64,000 bases of DNA, taken from NCBI RefSeq assembly GCF_040545875.1, contig NZ_JBEPMR010000006.1; one strand, 5' to 3'. This DNA is from Faecalicatena_A orotica. Lineage in GTDB: Bacteria; Bacillota; Clostridia; Lachnospirales; Lachnospiraceae. The notes beneath the pieces were generated by a model that saw only the letters and a list, made by a program, of their open reading frames with translations, had not been told where the DNA came from and ran no database searches. Position numbers and translations under genes: made by a program. Positions 1-8,743 of the stretch are shown one piece after another; positions within the stretch are counted from its first letter, which is position 1, and each line of letters begins with the position of its first letter.

Positions 1-14
1 GGAGGAAACAAACT

Positions 15-1820
15 ATGGCAAAATCAAGACTCATCGGGGACTATCCAGTAATCGGAATCAGACCTACTATCGACGGACGCAGAGGTGTACTTAAGGTACG
101 TGAATCTCTGGAAGAGCAGACAATGAACATGGCTAAATCTGCTGCAAAACTGTTTGAGGAAAACTTAAGATACTCAAATGGTGAGCCGGTTAAGGTTGTT
201 ATCGCTGATACAACAATCGGACGTGTTGCAGAAGCAGCTGCATGTGCTGATAAATTCAAAAAAGAAGGCGTTGACATCACTTTAACCGTTACACCATGCT
301 GGTGCTACGGAGCAGAGACAATGGATATGGACCCGCAGACAATCAAGGCTGTATGGGGATTCAACGGAACTGAGAGACCGGGAGCCGTTTACCTTGCATC
401 TGTTCTTGCTACACATGCACAGAAAGGTCTTCCTGCATTTGGTATCTACGGACATGATGTCCAGGAAGCTGATGATACAGAGATTCCTTGCGATGTAAAA
501 GAAAAGTTACTGAGATTTGGACGTGCTTCTGTTGCAGCTGCAACAATGAGAGGTAAATCCTATCTGCAGATCGGTTCTATCTGTATGGGAATCGGCGGAT
601 CCATTATTGATCCTGCATTTATCGAAGAGTACCTTGGCATGCGTGTTGAGTCTGTTGATGAGGTGGAAATCATCCGCCGTATGACAGAAGGCATCTACGA
701 TGAGGAAGAATTTAAGAAAGCTCTTGCATGGACAAAAGAGAAATGTATTGAAGGATTCGACAAGAACCAGGAAGATATCCAGAGAACACGTGAAGAAAAA
801 GATGCTGACTGGGAATTCGTGGTAAAGATGATGTGCATCATCAAAGATCTGATGAACGGAAACGAGAACCTTCCTGCAAACGGAGAGGAAGAGAAGGTTG
901 GACACAATGCACTGGCTGCTGGATTCCAGGGACAGAGACAGTGGACAGACTTCTATCCGAACTGTGACTTTGCAGAGGCTATGCTGAATACCTCTTTTGA
1001 CTGGAATGGAGCAAGAGAGCCATATATTCTTGCTACAGAGAACGATGTACTGAATGGACTCGGAATGATGTTCAGCAAACTCCTTACAAACTCAGCACAG
1101 ATATTCGCTGACGTACGTACATACTGGAGCCCGGATGCTGTCAGAAGAGCAACAGACGGATACGAGCTTGAAGGACACGCAAAAGAAGCAGGCGGATTTA
1201 TCCACCTGATCAACTCTGGAGCAGCATGTCTGGACGCTAACGGACAGGCAAAAGACGCAGACGGAAACGGATGCATGAAGCCTTGGTACGAAGTGACAGA
1301 AGCTGATCAGGATGCAATCCTGAAGGCTACAACATGGAACTATGCTGACTTCGGATACTTCAGAGGCGGCGGCTATTCATCTAGATTCGTAACAGAAGCA
1401 GAGATGCCTGTAACAATGATCCGTCTTAACCTCGTTAAGAACTTAGGACCAATGCTTCAGATCGCTGAAGGATGGACCGTGAAACTTCCTGATGAAGTTA
1501 CAGATGTTCTTTGGAAGAGAACTGACTATACATGGCCATGTACATGGTTTGCACCAAGAGTAACAGGAGAAGGCGCATTTGCATCTGCTTATGATGTTAT
1601 GAACAACTGGGGAGCTAACCACGGAGCAATCAGCTACGGACACATCGGGGCTGACCTGATTACACTATGCTCTATCTTAAGAATCCCGGTAGCTATGCAC
1701 AATGTACCGGAAGAAAAGATCTTCAGACCTGCATCATGGGGCGCATTCGGACAGGATAAAGAGGGACAGGATTTCAGAGCCTGCCAGGCTTACGGACCAA
1801 TGTACAAATCTATCAGATAA
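15..1820 (+). CDS. fucI: L-fucose isomerase
   Basis: Converts L-fucose to L-fuculose (and often D-arabinose to D-ribulose) in the cytoplasm, the first committed step of fucose catabolism. The 601-residue product is close to the usual 590-residue family length. It starts MAKSRLIGDYPVIGIRPTID and runs through the N-terminal Rossmann-like domains into the metal-binding C-terminal region. That region contains YGHIGADLITL and the late MHNVPEEKIFRP segment, where the family places a metal-ligand histidine. The ATG is preceded by GGAGG at the very first bases of the window, so upstream genes of the operon may lie outside. The mutarotase gene follows in the same direction after a hairpin. No fuculokinase or aldolase is visible here. 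The identification is firm; substrate breadth is inferred from the family. Confidence 0.96.
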   Translation: MAKSRLIGDYPVIGIRPTIDGRRGVLKVRESLEEQTMNMAKSAAKLFEENLRYSNGEPVKVVIADTTIGRVAEAAACADKFKKEGVDITLTVTPCWCYGAETMDMDPQTIKAVWGFNGTERPGAVYLASVLATHAQKGLPAFGIYGHDVQEADDTEIPCDVKEKLLRFGRASVAAATMRGKSYLQIGSICMGIGGSIIDPAFIEEYLGMRVESVDEVEIIRRMTEGIYDEEEFKKALAWTKEKCIEGFDKNQEDIQRTREEKDADWEFVVKMMCIIKDLMNGNENLPANGEEEKVGHNALAAGFQGQRQWTDFYPNCDFAEAMLNTSFDWNGAREPYILATENDVLNGLGMMFSKLLTNSAQIFADVRTYWSPDAVRRATDGYELEGHAKEAGGFIHLINSGAACLDANGQAKDADGNGCMKPWYEVTEADQDAILKATTWNYADFGYFRGGGYSSRFVTEAEMPVTMIRLNLVKNLGPMLQIAEGWTVKLPDEVTDVLWKRTDYTWPCTWFAPRVTGEGAFASAYDVMNNWGANHGAISYGHIGADLITLCSILRIPVAMHNVPEEKIFRPASWGAFGQDKEGQDFRACQAYGPMYKSIR

Positions 1821-1865
1821 TTGATATTGAGAGAATGATACTGTCATTCATATCTGTCAGACAAC

Positions 1866-1899
1866 AGAGAGTGCCTATGATAAATAGGCGCTCTTTGTG
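1866..1899 (+). terminator. Intercistronic hairpin between fucI and fucU
   Basis: AGAGTGCCTA (1868-1877) pairs with TAGGCGCTCT (1885-1894) across a 7-nt loop, with one G-U pair, and is followed only by TTGTGTTG. It could be a weak terminator or an RNA-stabilising hairpin that adjusts the fucI to fucU ratio. There is no strong T-tract, so the two genes are probably still cotranscribed. Confidence 0.5.
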
Positions 1900-1925
1900 T
1901 TGAAAACGAGAAGGAGGATACAAAC

Positions 1926-2366
1926 ATGTTAAAAGGAATTCCACAGATTTTATCACCTGAATTATTAAAAGTTTTATGCGAGATGGGACACAGTGACCGC
2001 CTTGTTATCTCCGACGGTAATTTTCCGGCAGAGTCTATGGGAAAAGACGCAATCGTGATCCGCTGTGACGGACACGGCGTACCGGAGATTCTGGATGCGA
2101 TTCTTAAGGTTTTCCCACTGGATACGTATGTAGAAAAACCAGTGAACCTGATGGAAGTTATGCCGGGAGACGATGTTGAGACACCGATCTGGGATACTTA
2201 CAAGGAGATTATTGCAAAACACGATGACAGAGGCGCTGAGGCTGTCGGCAACATCGAGAGATTTGCATTCTATGATGAGGCAAAGACTGCATATGCAATT
2301 ATTGCAACAAGCGAGAAGGCACTTTATGCGAATATCATGCTCCAAAAAGGGGTCGTTGTCGAATAA
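1926..2366 (+). CDS. fucU: L-fucose mutarotase (FucU/RbsD family)
   Basis: Interconverts alpha and beta anomers of L-fucose, supplying the anomer that fucose isomerase uses. The 146-residue protein starts MLKGIPQILSPELLKVLCEMGHSDRLVISD; the GHSD segment carries the histidine typical of the RbsD/FucU fold. The C-terminal FYDEAKTAYAIIATSEKALY is also typical of the family, whose members form ring-shaped oligomers. Length matches the usual 140-150 residues. The start follows AAGGAGG (1910-1916). It lies 105 bp downstream of fucI, which supports FucU rather than a ribose pyranase. Confidence 0.94.
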   Translation: MLKGIPQILSPELLKVLCEMGHSDRLVISDGNFPAESMGKDAIVIRCDGHGVPEILDAILKVFPLDTYVEKPVNLMEVMPGDDVETPIWDTYKEIIAKHDDRGAEAVGNIERFAFYDEAKTAYAIIATSEKALYANIMLQKGVVVE

Positions 2367-2380
2367 ATCCGTAGGCATCA

Positions 2381-2404
2381 GGGGTCAAAAGACCTTTTGA
2401 CCCC
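2381..2404. repeat. Perfect 10-bp inverted repeat after fucU
   Basis: GGGGTCAAAA and TTTTGACCCC flank a 4-nt loop, 15 nt after the fucU stop. The stem is perfect but no T-tract follows, so it is more likely a 3-prime end stabiliser or part of a two-hairpin terminator with the next feature. Confidence 0.5.
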
Positions 2405-2432
2405 AACATCATTTTATAAAAAGATTAAATGT

Positions 2433-2463
2433 AAAAGGCACCCACGCATAGTGAGTGCCTTTA
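2433..2463 (+). terminator. Terminator-like hairpin at the end of the fuc genes
   Basis: AAAGGCACCCAC (2434-2445) pairs with GTGAGTGCCTTT (one mismatch) around a 5-nt loop. It sits between convergent genes (fucU and the Rpn gene) and its A-rich and T-rich flanks allow function in both directions. Confidence 0.6.
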
Positions 2464-2551
2464 CTGTCCTCACGACGAAAATACTTTTTAAAAGATTGCC
2501 TCACAGCGTATATCGCTTCTTTCTTCTGTACACAATGCCCGGTTTTATGTA

Positions 2552-3538
2552 CTAAAAACGTGAAAAATATTCTTCTGATTGTTCTCTGGTAAGGGAAAAG
2601 CGGGTTTGCAGTTTCATAAGGATCTTTTCTTTGTCATAGCCTTCCTCACGGTAATCCAGAATAAATGCTTTAATACCTTGCTCTATGCCCTGCTGTATTC
2701 CTCTCTTAATGCCGGTCTTAATTCCCTCGTCAACTCCATCCTGATATAAATCATCTAATGCTTTGCACATATCAATCCCTCCTGATTTTAGTTTCGCTTC
2801 GGGTAACTGCTGTCCTGAGCCGAGCAGCACCCTTATTGCGTTATATGAATCCTCGTCCATATTGCCAAAATAATTCTTGTTAGTCTGCATATATTTCTGC
2901 AGACATTCTTTACTTTTTCTATATTCTAACATGCCGAATACCAACTGTAAATCTGTCTGAAAACATAAATTATTATTCATACGCCTTGGATCAAACAAAT
3001 TTATCCGGTAGTTGGGAATATATTTTTTTAACAGTTCATATTCTTTTGCGTTAAGCCCTAAAAGTCCATGCAGGTCCTGTGCGCCGTCCCATTCTTTTTC
3101 ACCATAGTAAAAGACAACAGTAATAACGGGGGTGAGCCGGTCATTTTTCTTGAGGCCGGACAAAAATTCAGAGGAATTTTCCAATTCCTTGTTTTCTCTT
3201 CTGATTTTTCTGATCTGGCTGATCTGTTCAGTGTAGTTCAATGCATCATACAGCATTCCCCGGACAGGCATGGCATAGTGGATTTCATCCTGGTTTTCAC
3301 ATGCCAGTACCACGATCCTTGTCCCGTCTTCTGCCACCATCATGATGTCACGGTATCTTTGAACCGTGAGGTTTTCACCGTTTGGATTCCGTAAAACGAG
3401 GGTCTGTTCCGGGTTACTTTCCGTTAAGTGATTCGGCAGAAATACCTGTTTCCCCTGAAACAGGGAGCCGTTGATCAAATCCGCAAACCGGCGCTTATCG
3501 GAGAGCCAGCGTTTCATATAAATATCATTTTTTCCCAT
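2552..3538 (-). CDS. Rpn family PD-(D/E)XK nuclease-like protein
   Basis: A 328-residue member of the Rpn/YhgA-like (transposase_31-like) group, a multicopy family common in gut Lachnospiraceae. Characterised Rpn proteins are DNA endonucleases that promote recombination. The N-terminal nuclease core is visible: Asp64 in RYRD, then a strand leading to Glu81-Asn-Gln83 (ACENQ), the pattern expected of a PD-(D/E)XK site. The C-terminus has four short GI-rich steps (GIKTGIKRGIQQGIEQGIK, about residues 271-291) followed by a helical tail; such repeats are the length-variable part of this family. ATG is chosen at the ORF start, with an AAGGAGAAAATTAC stretch upstream on the minus strand. It is convergent with fucU. 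Its biological role is unproven. Confidence 0.8.
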   Translation of the reverse strand: MGKNDIYMKRWLSDKRRFADLINGSLFQGKQVFLPNHLTESNPEQTLVLRNPNGENLTVQRYRDIMMVAEDGTRIVVLACENQDEIHYAMPVRGMLYDALNYTEQISQIRKIRRENKELENSSEFLSGLKKNDRLTPVITVVFYYGEKEWDGAQDLHGLLGLNAKEYELLKKYIPNYRINLFDPRRMNNNLCFQTDLQLVFGMLEYRKSKECLQKYMQTNKNYFGNMDEDSYNAIRVLLGSGQQLPEAKLKSGGIDMCKALDDLYQDGVDEGIKTGIKRGIQQGIEQGIKAFILDYREEGYDKEKILMKLQTRFSLTREQSEEYFSRF

Positions 3539-3892
3539 ATGTAATTTTCTCCTTGTCTGTTTTTGGATATTTCAAAATGAAGTGAGTGTTCCCAAGACAA
3601 GTTTATACTTTCAATAGACATCACCAGCCTTTATTGTTTGAATTTTTTAAATGATTGTTGTTTGTCCGATGTTGAAACATGGATTGTTGGAATGATTTGA
3701 TTAGATTCTAAGAATGTATGAAATACACCAGATCTTTTCAAGTACATATACCCTATCATAGAGTACTATTTGAATCCATAAAATTTGTATGAATTTTATA
3801 CCAAAATTTTGTAAAGTAAGGAGGCGTGCCTGAGAACAATAACCAGTAACCTTTTTCATCCTACGAAATACCTCTGATAAGTTGATCTGTAC
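3539..3892. other. Non-coding gap between the Rpn gene and the sucrose repressor
   Basis: About 350 bp of AT-rich sequence. I see no convincing gene: the one minus-strand open frame (3701-3904) has no ribosome binding site and no recognisable motif. The gap separates divergent transcription units, so the Rpn gene promoter must lie near its left end. Confidence 0.5.
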
Positions 3893-3921
3893 TTGAATCG
3901 GCATAGGGATGATGCTACAAT
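3893..3921 (+). promoter_or_regulatory. Sigma-A promoter of the sucrose repressor gene
   Basis: TTGAAT (3893-3898) and TACAAT (3916-3921) are separated by 17 bp, about 95 bp before the repressor start codon. Confidence 0.6.
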
Positions 3922-4016
3922 AATTTATAATTGGCGGGGCAGTCCGTTTTTCTGGCGGTTACCGGGATTTGATAGTGGTGGTGTTTTCGGAGAATGAAGG
4001 AGAAGAGGGCAGGGAT

Positions 4017-4997
4017 ATGACTATTACAGAGATTGCTAAGATGGCAGGGGTATCGGTTTCTGCGGTATCCAGATATTTGAATGACGGTTATATCAGTGAG
4101 GAAAAGAGAAAAAAGATTAAAGCTGTAATTGATAAGACGGGGTATAAGCCGTCCAAGCAGGCCCAGATTTTAAGGACGAAAAAGTCGAAGGTTATTGGTG
4201 TGATTCTTCCTAAGATTAGTTCTGAGTCTATCGCGAGGGTTGCGGACGGGATCAGTTCAGTCCTTTCTAAGGCAGGCTACCAGATGCTGCTTGCAAGTAC
4301 CGAGAATAGTCCGAAGAAGGAGCTTGAATATTTGAATCTGCTGCAGAATAACCCGGTGGATGGGATACTGTTTTCTGCATCTGTTTATGACAAAGCCCAT
4401 CAGGAGGCGCTGAAGAAGATGCAGATTCCGGTGGTGGTCATCAGCCAGCGGTTTGACGGCCTTGCCTGCGTTTACCATGATGATTACGGGGCGGCAAAGG
4501 CGATGACAGAGCTTCTACTGGACAGCGGGAAACGAAATGTGGCCCATATTGCCGTCACACAAAGTGACGAAGCTGCCGGAAAGAGCCGGACGCAGGGATA
4601 TCGGGATGCCCTGCAAAACAGGGGGATTGAGCCGGCAGAGAATATGATTGTAACGGCTGGATTTACGATGGATGCGGGTTATGACTGTATGAAAAAGCTG
4701 CTGAAGAGGGCGCCTCGTCTGGATGCTGTATTCTGTGCGACGGATACGCTGGCTGTGGGGGCTATGACCTGTCTGCGGGACATGGGGAAAAAAGTACCGG
4801 ATGAGATAAGCATTGCGGGGGTCGGACATAACAGGATGTCCAGAGTAGTGACCCCGAAGCTGACAACAGCGCATCTTTTTTACAAGACAAGCGGCATAGA
4901 AGCTGCCAATATGCTGCTTGAGATGATAGAAAATCAGGATCATGTGGCAAAGCAGACGAAACTGGGGTATGAAGTAATAAAGGCAGAGAGTGTTTAA
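4017..4997 (+). CDS. LacI family transcriptional repressor of the sucrose genes
   Basis: DNA-binding regulator of 326 residues, the usual LacI/GalR length. The N-terminal helix-turn-helix and hinge are clear: MTITEIAKMAGVSVSAVSRY, then a NDGYISEEKRKKI segment. A periplasmic-binding-protein-like effector domain follows, with VIGVILPKISS and the AVFCATDTLAVGAM motif. The ATG at 4017 is preferred over an upstream TTG at 3969, because the helix-turn-helix begins at the start of the protein from 4017 and a purine-rich AGAGGGCAGGG precedes it. The gene lies immediately upstream of a PTS permease and a sucrose-6-phosphate hydrolase with CG-centred LacI-type operators in front of them. That suggests a ScrR-like repressor responding to sucrose or a phosphosugar. 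The effector is inferred from context. Confidence 0.88.
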   Translation: MTITEIAKMAGVSVSAVSRYLNDGYISEEKRKKIKAVIDKTGYKPSKQAQILRTKKSKVIGVILPKISSESIARVADGISSVLSKAGYQMLLASTENSPKKELEYLNLLQNNPVDGILFSASVYDKAHQEALKKMQIPVVVISQRFDGLACVYHDDYGAAKAMTELLLDSGKRNVAHIAVTQSDEAAGKSRTQGYRDALQNRGIEPAENMIVTAGFTMDAGYDCMKKLLKRAPRLDAVFCATDTLAVGAMTCLRDMGKKVPDEISIAGVGHNRMSRVVTPKLTTAHLFYKTSGIEAANMLLEMIENQDHVAKQTKLGYEVIKAESV

Positions 4998-5021
4998 AAA
5001 GGCAGATGTATAACGGCAGGG

Positions 5022-5069
5022 ACCGGGAATTTCATAGAAGTGTAATGCTTCTACGGAATTCCCGGTTTT
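5022..5069 (+). terminator. Terminator of the repressor gene
   Basis: A 19-bp stem with a few mismatches (ACCGGGAATT... pairs with ...AATTCCCGGT) around a 7-nt loop ends in TTTTC. It isolates the repressor transcript from the PTS operon. Confidence 0.85.
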
Positions 5070-5142
5070 CTATTTGGTAAACTGGCAAATGATTTGTGGA
5101 TTATATACAAAAAATATAAGGCAATTTTGTATTATCTTCCTA

Positions 5143-5170
5143 TTTACAAATCTAGAAAAAGTGATAATAT
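5143..5170 (+). promoter_or_regulatory. Promoter of the sucrose PTS operon
   Basis: TTTACA (5143-5148) and TAATAT (5165-5170) with a 16-bp spacer lie just upstream of the first LacI-type operator, so a bound repressor would sit over the transcription start. Confidence 0.55.
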
Positions 5171-5181
5171 ATAAATATAAA

Positions 5182-5197
5182 GTGAAAACGATTTCAC
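5182..5197. promoter_or_regulatory. LacI-type operator 1
   Basis: GTGAAAACGATTTCAC is a near-perfect palindrome centred on CG, the signature of LacI/GalR family operators. It begins 12 bp downstream of the predicted -10 box. Confidence 0.75.
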
Positions 5198-5249
5198 ACA
5201 GAAAAAGCATATAATGTGAAAAACATAGTGAAATCAATGAATTAATAAC

Positions 5250-5263
5250 TGATAACGTTATCA
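5250..5263. promoter_or_regulatory. LacI-type operator 2
   Basis: TGATAACGTTATCA is a perfect 14-bp palindrome centred on CG, 15 bp before the permease start codon and touching its ribosome binding site. With operator 1 (centres about 67 bp apart) it could support looping or a transcription roadblock. Confidence 0.8.
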
Positions 5264-5277
5264 TAAAGGAGGAAGTT

Positions 5278-7191
5278 ATGGATTACCAATCAATCGCCAG
5301 ACAGATTTTGGAGAATGTAGGCGGGAAAGAGAATTTAATTTCAGCGGCTCACTGTGCCACAAGGCTCAGACTGGTCATTGCTGACAACGAAAAGTGTAAC
5401 AGCAAGGCAGTGGAGAATATTGACGCAGTGAAAGGAGTATTCTTTGCATCCGGCCAGATGCAGATTATTCTTGGTACAGGGACTGTCAACAAAGTATACG
5501 ATGAGTTCATTAAGATCGCCGGTATATCCGAGGCGAGCAAAGAAGATGTGAAGAGGGAGGCCGCGAAGAAAGCGAACCCGTTCCAGAGAGTGATCAAGAC
5601 GATCGGGGACATTTTTGTTCCCATTATACCGGCCATTGTTGCAAGCGGATTTTTAATGGGAATTATGGAAGCGCTGAATTTCATGGTGAATAACGGCTTC
5701 CTGAATATTAATACAAATGGTTCTATTTACCAGTTTGCAGTATTGTTCAGCAATGTAGCCTATGTGTTCCTGCCAATTTTGATTGCATTCAGTGCGGCGA
5801 AAGTGTTCGGTGCGAATCCGTTTCTCGGTGCGGTCATCGGTATGATTATGATACACCCGGACCTGCAGAATGCTTGGACCGTTGCTACGGAAGGTGTCCA
5901 GAAGACGCAGGAAGTATTCTTCGGACTGTGGAAGGTTGATATGGTCGGCTATCAGGGTCATGTCATCCCGGTTATCATTGCTGTATTTGTCCTGAGTATC
6001 ATAGAAAAGAAGCTGCACAAGATCGTACCACCTATGTTTGATCTGTTTGTTACGCCTCTGGTCAGTGTATTTGTAACAGGGTACCTTACCCTTGCAGCGA
6101 TCGGACCAGTTTTCGTTTTCCTTGAGAACGGCCTGTTAAATGGGATTCAGAGTCTGCTGACACTGCCATTTGGAATTGGAAGTTTCATCATGGGAGGTGC
6201 CTATGCGACAACGGTTGTATCCGGCATCCACCATATGTACACAGTCATAGACATCGGACAGCTTGCCAAATACGGACTCACATTCTGGCTTCCTCTCGCT
6301 TCTGCAGCTAACGTGGCACAGGGTGGTGCGGCTCTCGCAGTTGCATTGAAAAGTAAAAACAAGAAGATGAAATCTGTTGCCCTGCCATCTGCATTAAGTG
6401 CATGCATGGGTATTACAGAACCTGCCATTTTCGGTGTAAACTTACGCCTTGTCAGACCATTTATTGCGGCATCAGTCGGAGGTGCATGCGGTGCGTTATA
6501 TGCATCCATTGTAAATCTCGGGGCAACAGGAACAGGTGTTACAGGTATTTTCGGAATTCTTCTGCATCTTCACAGCCCAATTCACTATATCATAGCGATG
6601 GCAATCGCATTCGGTGTGGCTTTTGTGTTGACAGGAATTCTGGGATTTAAAGAAGAGACGGATGAATCAGATGCTGTGACGGAAAACAAGGAATCCGATA
6701 AGGCTCTATCTGTAGAGGAAACTGTTACAGAGGATCAGACAGAGGAGTCAGTCACAGTTCAATCAGGCAATAATACAGAAGAATTTACGTTTGCCTGCCC
6801 GATTCAGGGTGAGGTGATACCACTGTCAGAAGTTCCGGATGAGACATTTGCATCAGGCGTGCTGGGTGACGGTGTTGGTGTGAAGCCGGAGGAGGGGAAA
6901 GTATATGCTCCGTTTAACTGTACAGTAGCCACGGTTTTTGATACAAAACATGCTATCGGCCTTGAAACGGCAGATGGTATGGAACTGTTGATCCATGTAG
7001 GTCTCGATACGGTCACATTAAATGGGGAACCATTTACAGTACACGTGGAAACGGGCCAGCAGGTGAAAAAAGGGGAACTGCTTGCGGAATTTGACATGGA
7101 AAAGATCCTGAATGCGGGACTGAAAACTGTCAGTCCGATTATTATCACAAACCAGGGAAGCTATCAGGAGGTCCATATCACACAAAGATAA
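5278..7191 (+). CDS. scrA: Sucrose-type PTS permease, EIIBCA
   Basis: Phosphorylating membrane transporter of the phosphotransferase system, 637 residues with domains in the order B-C-A. EIIB spans about residues 1-90 with phospho-acceptor Cys26 in AAHCATRLRL. EIIC (about 105-460) is a series of hydrophobic helices with the conserved GVNLRLVRPF region and a GITEP motif (MGITEPAIFG). A Glu/Thr-rich linker (about 465-504) leads to a glucose-type EIIA with active His573 in LLIHVGLDTV. The start follows AAAGGAGG. Because hydrolysis of sucrose 6-phosphate is encoded next, sucrose is the likely substrate; related permeases take trehalose or beta-glucosides. The carried EIIA means no separate EIIA gene is needed. 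Expression is probably LacI-repressed through the two operators upstream. Confidence 0.92.
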   Translation: MDYQSIARQILENVGGKENLISAAHCATRLRLVIADNEKCNSKAVENIDAVKGVFFASGQMQIILGTGTVNKVYDEFIKIAGISEASKEDVKREAAKKANPFQRVIKTIGDIFVPIIPAIVASGFLMGIMEALNFMVNNGFLNINTNGSIYQFAVLFSNVAYVFLPILIAFSAAKVFGANPFLGAVIGMIMIHPDLQNAWTVATEGVQKTQEVFFGLWKVDMVGYQGHVIPVIIAVFVLSIIEKKLHKIVPPMFDLFVTPLVSVFVTGYLTLAAIGPVFVFLENGLLNGIQSLLTLPFGIGSFIMGGAYATTVVSGIHHMYTVIDIGQLAKYGLTFWLPLASAANVAQGGAALAVALKSKNKKMKSVALPSALSACMGITEPAIFGVNLRLVRPFIAASVGGACGALYASIVNLGATGTGVTGIFGILLHLHSPIHYIIAMAIAFGVAFVLTGILGFKEETDESDAVTENKESDKALSVEETVTEDQTEESVTVQSGNNTEEFTFACPIQGEVIPLSEVPDETFASGVLGDGVGVKPEEGKVYAPFNCTVATVFDTKHAIGLETADGMELLIHVGLDTVTLNGEPFTVHVETGQQVKKGELLAEFDMEKILNAGLKTVSPIIITNQGSYQEVHITQR

Positions 7192-7243
7192 GGAGTAGCC
7201 GGGCGGTATTTAAAATGAGGATTTAGAATAGAGGATGGTATTT

Positions 7244-8647
7244 ATGGCAGGTATAAAAGGGAATGATAAGTGGAGGCTGGGATTCCACCTGATGCCTCCA
7301 GCAGGCTGGCTTAACGACCCGAACGGACTGTGCCAGTTCAAGGGTGTCTATCATGTGTTTTTTCAATATGCACCGGATGACCCAAACGGCGGAATGAAGT
7401 ACTGGGGACATTATACGAGCCCGGATCTCCTGAACTGGAAATATGAGGGAATTGCACTCTCTCCGGAGGAGGACTTCGAAAGCAATGGAGTATATTCCGG
7501 ATCAGCATTGATTGCAGACGGGAAGATGAACCTGTATTATACGGGAAATGTAAAACTGAAGGGTGACTATAATTATATCACAGACGGACGTCAGGGAAAT
7601 ACGGTACTGGTCAGCAGTGAGGACGGGATTACGTTTGGCAGAAAAGAATGCCTGATGACGAATGCAGATTACCCGTCCGGTCTCACATGCCATATCCGGG
7701 ACCCAAAGGTTGTGACCGGGAAGAGTATAGGTAAGGATGACGAAAACTATTACATGTTTCTCGGTGCAAGGACTCAGAGTGATGTGGGAGAAGTGCTTGT
7801 ATACAAAAGCAGCGGCCTGAGAGACTGGGAACTTGTCAACATCCTGAAATCAAAAGACCCCTTTGGATATATGTGGGAATGTCCGGATGCATTCACAGCC
7901 GGAGGCAGGAAATTCCTGAGCGTCTCGCCCCAGGGTGTGGAACAAAGTGGTGTGGATTATCAGAACCTCTATCAGTCAGGGTACTACGAGCTGACAGGAG
8001 AGTTTGATCAGTCATATGAATTGAAGAATTTCAGGGAATGGGACCGGGGGTTTGATTTTTATGCCCCACAGACGTTTCTGGATGAAAGCGGCAGGAGAAT
8101 CCTGATCGGCTGGGTCGGAATGCCGGATGAACCGTTACAGTCGAATCCGACGGTGGAATGGGGATGGCAGAATGCCCTGACAGTGCCGAGAGAAATATTG
8201 GAAAAAGACAGAAGGCTTTTACAGTATCCGGTAAAAGAATTAGAAAGACTCCGTCAGGAGGAACGAATATTGGATATGTCAGAGTCATCCGAAGAAATGG
8301 AAACATATGATATAGAAGTAACTGTATTAAGTAAAGACATTACTATAACGATTAGTGACGCAATCGACCTTACTTACAGCAGTCAAACCGGACAGTTTGG
8401 CATTTCCTTCCGGCAGGATAAAAATCTGGGATACGGAAGGGGCGGCCGTGCAGTCAATATAAAGGAATGCCGGAATATCCGGGTTCTTGTGGATACCTCC
8501 TGTATAGAAATATACCTGAACAAAGGCGAAGAAGTATTTACAACACGCTTTTATCCGGAGGGTGGAAGAAGCTGCTTCAGCCTGTCGGAAGGTAAAGCAG
8601 AAATAAAATACTGGAAGATGGAAAAGATGGCCGTGGCCGAAATGTGA
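7244..8647 (+). CDS. scrB: Sucrose-6-phosphate hydrolase (GH32)
   Basis: Cytoplasmic beta-fructofuranosidase that splits sucrose 6-phosphate, made by the PTS, into glucose 6-phosphate and fructose. The 467-residue protein has the GH32 five-bladed propeller motifs: nucleophile Asp25 in GWLNDPNG, the CHIRDPKV motif with its stabilising aspartate, and acid/base Glu in WECPD. A C-terminal beta-sandwich ends with the typical DTSCIEIYLN segment. ATG 7244 is chosen rather than ATG 7235, because GAGG sits right against the latter but about 9 nt before the former. It follows the PTS gene by about 50 bp in the same operon. No fructokinase is present in the window. Confidence 0.93.
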   Translation: MAGIKGNDKWRLGFHLMPPAGWLNDPNGLCQFKGVYHVFFQYAPDDPNGGMKYWGHYTSPDLLNWKYEGIALSPEEDFESNGVYSGSALIADGKMNLYYTGNVKLKGDYNYITDGRQGNTVLVSSEDGITFGRKECLMTNADYPSGLTCHIRDPKVVTGKSIGKDDENYYMFLGARTQSDVGEVLVYKSSGLRDWELVNILKSKDPFGYMWECPDAFTAGGRKFLSVSPQGVEQSGVDYQNLYQSGYYELTGEFDQSYELKNFREWDRGFDFYAPQTFLDESGRRILIGWVGMPDEPLQSNPTVEWGWQNALTVPREILEKDRRLLQYPVKELERLRQEERILDMSESSEEMETYDIEVTVLSKDITITISDAIDLTYSSQTGQFGISFRQDKNLGYGRGGRAVNIKECRNIRVLVDTSCIEIYLNKGEEVFTTRFYPEGGRSCFSLSEGKAEIKYWKMEKMAVAEM

Positions 8648-8680
8648 TATATTTTTTATGCTCACGAAATTTCCTCATAC

Positions 8681-8709
8681 TTGCATTTTTTTTGCATATA
8701 TTGTAAAGT
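8681..8709 (+). promoter_or_regulatory. Sigma-A promoter of the glucosaminidase gene
   Basis: TTGCAT and TAAAGT with a 17-bp spacer, 34 bp before the next start codon. Confidence 0.55.
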
Positions 8710-8743
8710 AATAGGAACTTAATCTTAGGACAAGGGTGAGCGA

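Noticed and set aside
3701..3904. Minus-strand open frame of 67 codons in the gap before the sucrose repressor
   Set aside because: No ribosome binding site, no recognisable motif, and it overlaps the predicted repressor promoter.
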